The notes under the pieces are model-generated. The model was not told where the DNA came from, did no database searches, and saw nothing but the letters and a program-made list of their open reading frames with translations. A stretch of 15,688 bases of DNA from Fen-1258 sp027348115 (GTDB taxonomy: Bacteria > Bacteroidota > Ignavibacteria > Ignavibacteriales > Melioribacteraceae): NCBI GenBank assembly GCA_027348115.1, contig DAIEQA010000151.1, positions 1 to 15,688 on the forward strand, given 5' to 3'. The position numbers and the translations under genes were made by a program. Positions 8,508-14,916 of this stretch are shown here, in pieces; the first letter of the stretch is position 1; each line of letters opens with the position of its first letter.

Positions 8508-8536
8508 GACATAACAAATCTCAAAATCTATCTTTG
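8506..8536 (+). promoter_or_regulatory. Promoter of the ilv leader and operon
   Basis: TTGACA (8506–8511) is a perfect -35 box and is followed 17 nt later by TATCTT (8529–8534). The same downstream box reads TATCTTTG (8529–8536), a full match to the Bacteroidetes -7 element TAnnTTTG. The expected transcript start is near 8541–8543, only about 7–9 nt before the leader-peptide ATG, so the mRNA would have almost no 5' UTR and might cut into the leader Shine-Dalgarno site. Confidence 0.6.
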
Positions 8537-8549
8537 CCAGGAATAAAAA

Positions 8550-8705
8550 ATGAAAAACACAAACCAAAATATCGATTCAATCTTTGCAACTACCGAAATC
8601 GGAAAGGACGGCGTTGTGTTTTTTTCAATCATTAATCTTCCTTCAATTATTCTACTAGGGATTATTATTATCAGCCTATTAGGTCTAGTCATTATTCTAG
8701 GCTAA
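8550..8705 (+). CDS. Branched-chain leader peptide (ilv attenuation leader)
   Basis: This 51-codon ORF (MKNTNQNIDSIFATTEIGKD, then a hydrophobic tail) ends 106 bp before ilvD. AGGA (8539–8542) lies 7 nt before its ATG. It contains 13 Ile, 7 Leu and 3 Val; of residues 22–51, 20 are Ile/Leu/Val, with runs such as SIILLGIIIISLLGLVIILG. Five of its seven Leu codons are CTA. Position, composition and overlap with alternative hairpins match leader peptides whose translation senses charged Ile, Leu and Val tRNA. Its expected role is regulatory: ribosome stalling on these codons during starvation would alter RNA folding ahead of ilvD. The main alternative is a small single-span membrane protein, since the tail also looks like a transmembrane segment; known ilv leaders share that look. 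I do not recognise this exact peptide. Confidence 0.82.
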   Translation: MKNTNQNIDSIFATTEIGKDGVVFFSIINLPSIILLGIIIISLLGLVIILG

Positions 8706-8723
8706 TACTGATAGGTTAATCCC
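8658..8723 (+). promoter_or_regulatory. Leader hairpin over the Ile/Leu codons (segments 1:2)
   Basis: An extended stem of about 24 bp is visible: GGGATTA (8658–8664) with TAATCCC (8717–8723), TATCAG (8669–8674) with CTGATA (8708–8713), TATTA (8677–8681) with TAATA (8703–8707), and about six pairs of 8682–8688 with 8697–8702 (one T·G, one bulged G) around the loop 8689–8696. It covers leader codons from about 37 to the stop. No T-run follows, so it is not itself a terminator. A ribosome held on these codons would open it. Confidence 0.7.
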
Positions 8724-8769
8724 AAAATCATATCAAACACAACATAAAAGATCAGATTAGGGGTTAACC
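8714..8769 (+). promoter_or_regulatory. Alternative pairing, candidate antiterminator (segments 2:3)
   Basis: GGTTAATCCC (8714–8723) can pair with GGGGTTAACC (8760–8769): ten pairs with one T·G, extended inside by AATC (8726–8729) with GATT (8755–8758). The 5' arm shares 8717–8723 with the leader hairpin, so the two structures exclude each other. The 3' arm overlaps the start of the downstream hairpin region. Confidence 0.6.
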
Positions 8770-8797
8770 AAACCCAAAGAATTTCTGAAGGTTTTTT
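8761..8797 (+). terminator. Weak candidate attenuator terminator before ilvD
   Basis: Two short competing stems are possible: GGGTT (8761–8765) with AACCC (8771–8775), and AAACC (8770–8774) with GGTTT (8790–8794), the latter with a small inner stem (8778–8780 with 8784–8786) and ending in six T (8792–8797). Only the first competes directly with the 2:3 pairing, yet only the second has the T-run. The terminating structure is therefore not resolved by eye; control at the ilvD ribosome site (GGAGAG, 8803–8808) is an alternative. Confidence 0.3.
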
Positions 8798-8811
8798 ATT
8801 TCGGAGAGTTC

Positions 8812-10491
8812 ATGCGGTCTGATACTATCAAAAAAGGATTTGAGAAAGCTCCTCATCGCAGTTTGCTAAAGGCAACCGGAGTAATTAAAAGCGAAGACGA
8901 CTTTAACAAACCGTTTATCGGTATCTGTAATTCTTACATCGATTTAATTCCCGGCCATGTTCACTTACAGGAATTTGGCAAGATTGTTAAAGAAGCTGTT
9001 CGTGAAGCAGGCGGTGTTCCGTTTGAATTCAATACTATTGGCGTGGATGACGGAATTGCTATGGGTCATCTTGGAATGCGTTACTCTCTTCCCAGCAGGG
9101 AACTGATAGCCGATAGTGTTGAAACCGTTGTTGAAGCTCATCGATTGGATGGAATGGTTTGTATTCCTAACTGCGATAAAATTGTGCCCGGTATGTTGAT
9201 GGCCGCTGTTCGTGTGAACATTCCTACAATATTTGTATCAGGCGGACCGATGAAATCGGGTACACTGCCTGACGGTGAAAAGGTAGATTTAATTTCTGTG
9301 TTCGAAGGAGTTGGAAAATTTCAAACAGGTGAAATTGACGCTAAGAAATTAAAGCAGTACGAAGATTTTGGATGCCCAACGTGCGGCTCTTGTTCGGGCA
9401 TGTTCACGGCAAACTCAATGAACTGCTTGATGGAAGCCCTCGGATTAGCCCTCCCCGGCAACGGATCGATACTCGCGGTAGCACCTCAAAGAAAAGAATT
9501 AGCAGTTAAAGCTGCAAAACAAATTTTGTTTCTTGTTGAAAAAGATTTGAAACCAAGTGACATACTTTCTAGTGAATCGTTTGTAAACGCTTTTGCGCTC
9601 GACATGGCTATGGGCGGAAGTACGAATACAGTTCTTCATGCACTTGCAATTGCCAACGAAGCAAAAATAGGATTCGATTTAAAAATTTTGAACGAACTTT
9701 CTCAACGTGTACCATACATCTGCAAGGTTAGTCCGGCAACTAAAAACGTGCACATGGAAGATGTTGACCGCGCCGGCGGTATTTCTGCAATCATGAATGA
9801 AATATCAAAAGTGAATGTGCTCGATCTTTCTCGTCCTACTGTAACCGGCAAAACGATAGGTGAGAATATAGCAGATGCCAAAATCCTTGATAACAAAGTG
9901 ATAAAAACTGTCGAAGAACCTTATTCAAAAACCGGCGGACTTGCAATTCTCTTTGGCAATCTTGCACCGGACGGTTCGGTAGTCAAAACAGGTGCTGTTG
10001 CGGAGAACATGAAAGTGTTTGGTGGGCCGGCAAAAATATTTGAATCTCAAGAAGAAGCGGTAGAAAAAATTTTGGCGGGAGAAGTTAAAGCTGGCGATGT
10101 GGTTGTGATACGATATGAAGGACCTAAAGGCGGACCTGGAATGCCCGAGATGCTTTCTCCGACAAGTGTGATTATGGGAATGGGCTTAGGTGATAAAGTT
10201 GCTTTGATAACCGACGGAAGATTTTCGGGCGGAACCCGCGGCGCCTGCATTGGCCACATTTCTCCGGAAGCCGCGGAAGGAGGCCCAATAGCAGCGTTAC
10301 AAAACGGCGATATCATCAAACTTGATATTCCTAACAGAACACTGAATGTAGAATTGAGCGATGAGGAAATTCAAAAAAGATTAAAAGCATTGCCGCCGTT
10401 TGAACCGAAAATTAAGAGCGGTTACCTGGCTCGTTATACACGCATGGTTTCCTCGGCCAACACCGGTGCGATTTTGAAAAATATTTTTTAA
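8812..10491 (+). CDS. ilvD: Dihydroxy-acid dehydratase
   Basis: Converts 2,3-dihydroxy-isovalerate and 2,3-dihydroxy-3-methylvalerate to the keto acids that precede Val/Leu and Ile, in the cytoplasm. At 559 residues it has the full family length. GGAGAG at 8803–8808 supports the ATG. Iron–sulfur and Mg motifs are present: VDDGIAMGH (Asp80), CIPNCDKIVPGM (Cys121, Asp122, Lys123) and CPTCGSCSGM (Cys188/191/194); a further Cys39 sits in GICNSY. The second family signature ALITDGRFSGGT and the C-terminal GHISPEAAEGGP are intact. The overall pattern is closest to the Bacillus-type IlvD. It is the first gene behind the leader, so it is the direct target of any attenuation, and ilvB follows after 23 nt. 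Confidence 0.97.
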   Translation: MRSDTIKKGFEKAPHRSLLKATGVIKSEDDFNKPFIGICNSYIDLIPGHVHLQEFGKIVKEAVREAGGVPFEFNTIGVDDGIAMGHLGMRYSLPSRELIADSVETVVEAHRLDGMVCIPNCDKIVPGMLMAAVRVNIPTIFVSGGPMKSGTLPDGEKVDLISVFEGVGKFQTGEIDAKKLKQYEDFGCPTCGSCSGMFTANSMNCLMEALGLALPGNGSILAVAPQRKELAVKAAKQILFLVEKDLKPSDILSSESFVNAFALDMAMGGSTNTVLHALAIANEAKIGFDLKILNELSQRVPYICKVSPATKNVHMEDVDRAGGISAIMNEISKVNVLDLSRPTVTGKTIGENIADAKILDNKVIKTVEEPYSKTGGLAILFGNLAPDGSVVKTGAVAENMKVFGGPAKIFESQEEAVEKILAGEVKAGDVVVIRYEGPKGGPGMPEMLSPTSVIMGMGLGDKVALITDGRFSGGTRGACIGHISPEAAEGGPIAALQNGDIIKLDIPNRTLNVELSDEEIQKRLKALPPFEPKIKSGYLARYTRMVSSANTGAILKNIF

Positions 10492-10514
10492 TTATAATAG
10501 ATGGAAGAACTCAT

Positions 10515-12233
10515 ATGAAAAAGTCGGACAATTTATTAAGCGGTGCTGATATATTCTTCGAATGCCTTAGACGGGAAAATGTTGAAGTAATTTTCGGCTA
10601 TCCCGGCGGTGCGGTTCTAAAAATATACGAGCATCTTTATGATGTTGATTTTCTCCAACACATACTTGTTCGTCACGAACAAGGCGCAGTTCATGCTGCC
10701 GAAGGTTATGCTAAAGCTTCCGGAAAAGTCGGTGTTGTGCTTGTTACATCAGGACCAGGTGCTACAAACACAGTTACCGGAATTGCCGATGCTTATATGG
10801 ATTCTGTTCCTATAGTTGTATTCACCGGTCAGGTTTCTTCACATCTGATTGGTAATGATGCTTTCCAAGAAGCAGATATAGTTGGAATTACCCGTCCCAT
10901 TACTAAACATAATTTTTTGGTGCGCGATGTTAAAGAACTTGCTTCCACAATTAGAAAAGCATTTTATATTGCATCTACGGGAAGACCCGGACCGGTTGTA
11001 GTTGATCTTCCCAAAGATGTAATCAATTCGAAATGTGAATTTGTATACCCGGAAGAAGTTGAAATTCGCGGCTACAAGCCGACATACAAAGGCCACATCA
11101 ATCAAATTAAGAAAGCTGCCGAAGCAATTGCCAACGCTAAAAGACCTTTGCTTTATGTCGGAGGCGGTGTAATTATGTCCGGCGGTTCTGAAGAATTAAA
11201 ATTATTTGCACGCGAAAATAAATTGCCGGTTACGATGACGCTTCAAGGTTTAGGCGCGTTTCCAGGAACTGATGATTTATCTCTCGGTATGCTTGGAATG
11301 CATGGTACATATTGGGCAAACAGGGCCGTCGATAACTGCGACGTTCTTGTTTCTCTCGGCGCCCGTTTTGATGATAGAGTAACAGGTAAGGTTGAAACCT
11401 TTTGTAAAAACGCTTATAAGATTCATGTCGATATTGACCCGACCTGTATTGATAAAAATGTTGTTGTCGATTTACCGGTAGTTGGCGATGTAAAACATAT
11501 AATAGCGGAGATTGCCGCCGAAATGCCTAAAGCTCCTGATACCGAAGAATGGTGGGCGCAAATAAACGAATGGAAAGAAGAATGCCCGCTTCAGTATGAA
11601 GATAACGACGGAAGATTGAGAACAGAATACGTAATCGAAAAAATATTTGAGAAAACGAAAGGCGAAGCAGTAGTTGTAACCGACGTTGGCCAGCATCAAA
11701 TGTGGACGGCGCAATATTATAAGTATAATCACCCGCGCTCAAATTTAACAAGCGGAGGATTAGGCACAATGGGATTTTCCGTACCGGCAGCAATCGGCGC
11801 TTCTTTTGCAGTTAAAGATCGACCGATTATTTCGATCAGCGGAGACGGCGGCTTCCAAATGAATATCCAGGAATTAACTACTGCTGTAGCAAACAAGGTA
11901 CCTGTCAAGTTCATAATTATAAATAATAGTTTTCTTGGAATGGTAAGACAATGGCAGGAGTTATTCCATGCCGAGAAATACAGCTTTACCGATCTTGGCG
12001 CTACAAATCCTAACTTTGTAAAAGTTGCGCAAGCGTTCGGAATAGAATCTTATTCGACGGATAAACCGAAAGAAGTTGATGAGCTTCTTGATAAAGCAAT
12101 GGCTATAAACGACAGACCGGTGCTCATCGAGTTTAAAGTTGTTAAAGCCGATATGGTTTTCCCCATGGTTCCGTCCGGCGGTTCAATTTCCGACATGATG
12201 GTTAAACGGCTTAATCCAAAAGGAATGATGTAA
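10515..12233 (+). CDS. ilvB: Acetolactate synthase, large catalytic subunit
   Basis: A thiamine-diphosphate enzyme condensing pyruvate with pyruvate (Val/Leu) or 2-ketobutyrate (Ile). The length of 572 residues is normal. GGAAG at 10503–10507 precedes the ATG by 7 nt. The three domains are visible: the pyrimidine-binding domain with the catalytic Glu55 (VRHEQGAVHAAEGYAKASG), the central FAD/DHS-like domain (about 195–335, with GARFDDRVTG), and the ThDP-binding domain with GDGG at 443–446 and NN at 470–471 about 25 residues later. INNSFLGMVRQWQELF is characteristic of biosynthetic, FAD-dependent AHAS rather than catabolic acetolactate synthase. The small subunit starts one base after its stop codon, supporting translational coupling and a 1:1 complex. 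Confidence 0.97.
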   Translation: MKKSDNLLSGADIFFECLRRENVEVIFGYPGGAVLKIYEHLYDVDFLQHILVRHEQGAVHAAEGYAKASGKVGVVLVTSGPGATNTVTGIADAYMDSVPIVVFTGQVSSHLIGNDAFQEADIVGITRPITKHNFLVRDVKELASTIRKAFYIASTGRPGPVVVDLPKDVINSKCEFVYPEEVEIRGYKPTYKGHINQIKKAAEAIANAKRPLLYVGGGVIMSGGSEELKLFARENKLPVTMTLQGLGAFPGTDDLSLGMLGMHGTYWANRAVDNCDVLVSLGARFDDRVTGKVETFCKNAYKIHVDIDPTCIDKNVVVDLPVVGDVKHIIAEIAAEMPKAPDTEEWWAQINEWKEECPLQYEDNDGRLRTEYVIEKIFEKTKGEAVVVTDVGQHQMWTAQYYKYNHPRSNLTSGGLGTMGFSVPAAIGASFAVKDRPIISISGDGGFQMNIQELTTAVANKVPVKFIIINNSFLGMVRQWQELFHAEKYSFTDLGATNPNFVKVAQAFGIESYSTDKPKEVDELLDKAMAINDRPVLIEFKVVKADMVFPMVPSGGSISDMMVKRLNPKGMM

Positions 12234-12234
12234 G

Positions 12235-12750
12235 ATGAGACACACAATTTCGGTTCTTGTAGAAAATCATTTCGGGGCGTTCGACAGAGTCGCTACTATG
12301 TTTAGCGGGAAAGGATTTAACATTAGAAGTATTTCAATAGGTGAAACGGAAATTGCCGAAGTATCGCGTATGACGATTGTAACCGAAGGCGACGACCAGA
12401 TAATAGATCAGGTGGTTAAACAGTTGAACAGGTTAATTGATACAATCAAGGTTGTAGATCTTGCGGAGACTTATCATGTCGAGCGTGAGCTCGCGCTGGT
12501 TAGTGTCGGCATCCACAAAGGCTCGATGGAAGAGATAAAAAACATCTGCGATATATTCCGTGGAAATATTGTTGATATTACAAACAAATCTATCATGGTG
12601 GAAATAACCGGCCCGCCGGATAAAATTGATGCGGCTATAAACGTACTTGCACCGTTTGGAATAAAGGAAATGGCGCGTTCTGGCATTGTAGCGCTAAGAC
12701 GCGGGGAGCAGGCAAGAATTCAAAAGAAAGAAAACATTACAAATAATTGA
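12235..12750 (+). CDS. ilvN: Acetolactate synthase, small regulatory subunit
   Basis: The regulatory partner of the preceding large subunit; in the family it raises activity and carries valine feedback inhibition. The 171 residues comprise an N-terminal ACT domain (about 3–78, HTISVLVENHFGAFDRVATM) and the C-terminal small-subunit domain (about 82–155). Asn11, Gly14 and Asn29 occupy the same numbers as valine-site residues known for E. coli IlvH, so valine sensitivity is likely (inference). The ATG is one base after the ilvB stop (TAAGATG), with no separate strong ribosome site, so re-initiation by the same ribosomes is expected. Its length is close to that of typical IlvH (about 160–170). 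Confidence 0.95.
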   Translation: MRHTISVLVENHFGAFDRVATMFSGKGFNIRSISIGETEIAEVSRMTIVTEGDDQIIDQVVKQLNRLIDTIKVVDLAETYHVERELALVSVGIHKGSMEEIKNICDIFRGNIVDITNKSIMVEITGPPDKIDAAINVLAPFGIKEMARSGIVALRRGEQARIQKKENITNN

Positions 12751-12760
12751 GGAAATAAAA

Positions 12761-13777
12761 ATGAAAGTTTACTACGAACAAGACGCGAACCTAGATTTAC
12801 TAAAATCAAAAAAAATTGCCGTGCTTGGTTTTGGAAGCCAGGGCCATGCGCACAGTTTAAATTTGCATGAAAGCGGAATGAATGTTTGTGTCGGTCTCAG
12901 AAAAACTTCCGCTACATGGGAAAAAGCCGAGAAAGCAGGTTTAGTTGTTAAAACAGTTCCCGAAGCCGTTCAATGGGCCGATGTAATTATGATTCTTCTG
13001 CCCGATCAAAATCAAAAAGCTGTTTACGATGCGGAGATAGGACCGAACTTAAAATCCGGCGATACGCTGGCATTCGGGCATGGATTCAATATTCATTACA
13101 AACAAATTGTTCCGCCTGCCGACGTTAATGTTATGATGATTGCGCCGAAAGGACCCGGCCACCTGGTTCGCAGAACTTTTCTTGAAGGATCGGGTGTACC
13201 TTGTTTAATTGCGGTTAATCAAGACCCGGCAGGAAATACAAAAGATTTAGCTCTTGCTTGGGCAAAAGGAATCGGCGGCGCTCGTTCGGGCGTCATTGAA
13301 ACAAATTTCAAGGATGAAACCGAAACGGCTTTGTTCGGCGAACAAGCTGTTTTATGCGGCGGCTCTGCCGAGCTGATTAAAGCCGGATTCGAAACATTGG
13401 TTAATGCAGGCTACGCTCCGGAATTAGCTTACTTCGAGTGCATGCATGAAATGAAATTGATTGTTGACCTTTACTACGAAGGCGGTTTATCCAGAATGAA
13501 ATATTCCGTGAGCGATACTGCTGAATACGGCGGTATGAGCAGAGGATCGAGATTGATCACTGCCGAAACAAAAAAAGAAATGAAAAAAATTCTTGCGGAA
13601 ATTCAGAGCGGTGAGTTCGCCAAAGAATGGCTCAATGAATATAACTCCGGCGGCAAAAATTTTGACAAGCTGAGAAAAGAAAACCGCGAACATCCTATAG
13701 AAGTTGTTGGCGCAAAATTAAGAGGTATGATGAGCTGGCTGTTCAAGAAAAATAAAAAGGAAGAGGTTGGTGTATGA
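12761..13777 (+). CDS. ilvC: Ketol-acid reductoisomerase, class I, with a catalytic Asp replaced by Ala
   Basis: It isomerises and reduces acetolactate and acetohydroxybutyrate with NADPH and Mg2+. The 338 residues match class I enzymes in length. GAGG (12749–12752) overlaps the ilvN stop and lies 8 nt before the ATG. The Rossmann motif GFGSQGHAHS (23–32) and the loop LRKTSATW with Arg47, Ser50 and Thr52 suggest NADPH. His107 (FGHGF), Lys130 (APKGPGH), Glu194, Glu226 and Glu230 (YFECMHE) are in place. The oddity is residue 190: the family segment FKDETETDLFGEQ reads FKDETETALFGEQ here, with codon GCT instead of GAT/GAC, so an Mg-binding aspartate is lost. The rest of the gene shows no decay and it overlaps leuB by four bases. 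Activity may be reduced or altered, or this base may be a sequence error. Confidence 0.95.
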   Translation: MKVYYEQDANLDLLKSKKIAVLGFGSQGHAHSLNLHESGMNVCVGLRKTSATWEKAEKAGLVVKTVPEAVQWADVIMILLPDQNQKAVYDAEIGPNLKSGDTLAFGHGFNIHYKQIVPPADVNVMMIAPKGPGHLVRRTFLEGSGVPCLIAVNQDPAGNTKDLALAWAKGIGGARSGVIETNFKDETETALFGEQAVLCGGSAELIKAGFETLVNAGYAPELAYFECMHEMKLIVDLYYEGGLSRMKYSVSDTAEYGGMSRGSRLITAETKKEMKKILAEIQSGEFAKEWLNEYNSGGKNFDKLRKENREHPIEVVGAKLRGMMSWLFKKNKKEEVGV

Positions 13778-14871
13778 GTTACAAAATAGTTCTTCTTCCC
13801 GGCGATGGAATTGGTCCGGAAGTAACTAACGAAGCTGTTCGAGTAATGAAGGCAGTTGCCGAGAGTTTCAACGTAAATTTGGAATTCAATACTCAATTAA
13901 TCGGCGGATGTTCCTACGAAAAATATCAGAACCCTTTGACCGATGAAACACTGCAGGTTTGTTATGATTCCGACGCCGTATTCCTCGGCGCTGTCGGCGG
14001 TTATCAATGGGAAACTCTTCCTCATCATTTAAAACCGGAGGCAGCTCTTCTTAAATTAAGAAAAGCTCTTGGACTTTACACGAATATCCGTCCCGCAAAA
14101 ATTTACAATGCCTTGATCGATTCTTCCACATTGAAGAAAGATGTTTTGAAAGGTGTAGATTTTATTGTCCTCAGAGAATTAACCGGCGGAATTTATTTCG
14201 GTCAGCCGAGAGGCATCGAAGCCGAACGAGGATTTAACACAATGGTTTATTCCCGCGAGGAAGTTGAACGAATTGCCAGAATGGCTTTTAAGTTTGCACG
14301 CGAGAGAAAAAAGAAAGTTACTTCGGTCGATAAAGCAAACGTGCTGGAAGTCTCGCAGTTTTGGCGAAATGTTGTCCGTGAAGTTCATAAAAATTACCAG
14401 GACGTTGAATTGGCCGATATGTACGTTGATAACTGCGCTATGCAGATTGTCCGCAATCCAAAACAGTTTGATGTGTTATTAACTTCCAATTTATTCGGAG
14501 ATATTCTTAGCGACATAGCCGGAATGATAACCGGAAGTCTCGGGATGCTTCCTTCGGCGAGCATCGGAAGTAAGTACGCTTTATACGAACCGGTTCACGG
14601 GAGCGCCCCGGATATTGCCGGGCAAAAGAAAGCCAATCCTTTGGCCGCTATCTCCTCCGTAGCAATGATGTTTAATTATTCTTTCCAGATGCAGAAAGCC
14701 GCTGAATTAATTGAAGGTGCTGTGGAACGAACACTGGCTCAGGGCTACAGAACCCCGGATATATTTTCCGATGGATGCGAACTTGTGACAACCGAGCAGA
14801 TGACGAATCATGTAATAGAAAATTACAACGAAATATTTAACGAGCAGGCTCTCGGCGTGTTTACTTTATGA
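13774..14871 (+). CDS. leuB: 3-isopropylmalate dehydrogenase
   Basis: Oxidatively decarboxylates 3-isopropylmalate to 2-ketoisocaproate precursor with NAD+, the third leucine-branch step. It has 365 residues, normal for the family. The ATG overlaps the ilvC stop (ATGA), and GGAAGAGG lies just upstream within ilvC. Seen motifs are GDGIGPEV (10–17), Arg96 and Arg106 (KLRKALGLYTNIRPA), Arg134 and Tyr141 (LRELTGGIYFG), Lys187 (SVDKANVLEVS), Asp219 with Asp243/Asp247 (NLFGDILSDIAG) for the divalent metal, and the NAD-site segment EPVHGSAPDIAGQ (272–284). The REL/TGGIYFG context and the lack of isocitrate-specific phosphate-binding Ser point to IPMDH rather than isocitrate dehydrogenase. leuC and leuD are not next to it. 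Confidence 0.95.
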   Translation: MSYKIVLLPGDGIGPEVTNEAVRVMKAVAESFNVNLEFNTQLIGGCSYEKYQNPLTDETLQVCYDSDAVFLGAVGGYQWETLPHHLKPEAALLKLRKALGLYTNIRPAKIYNALIDSSTLKKDVLKGVDFIVLRELTGGIYFGQPRGIEAERGFNTMVYSREEVERIARMAFKFARERKKKVTSVDKANVLEVSQFWRNVVREVHKNYQDVELADMYVDNCAMQIVRNPKQFDVLLTSNLFGDILSDIAGMITGSLGMLPSASIGSKYALYEPVHGSAPDIAGQKKANPLAAISSVAMMFNYSFQMQKAAELIEGAVERTLAQGYRTPDIFSDGCELVTTEQMTNHVIENYNEIFNEQALGVFTL

Positions 14872-14916
14872 CATGCCGGGCGTTGCGTAAATCTCTAATA
14901 AACAAAAGGTGAAATC

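Noticed and set aside
8613..8702. Leader ORF as a genuine small membrane protein
   Set aside because: Possible because the tail could span a membrane, but the Ile/Leu/Val bias, place before ilvD and overlap with alternative hairpins favour a regulatory leader; not excluded.
8658..8723. The long leader hairpin as an intrinsic terminator
   Set aside because: It is followed by AAAATCATATC, not by a T-run, and lies over the coding leader.
8550..8811. T-box riboswitch ahead of ilvD
   Set aside because: No AGGGTGGNACCGCG-like T-box and no specifier-stem layout are seen; the coding leader explains the region better.
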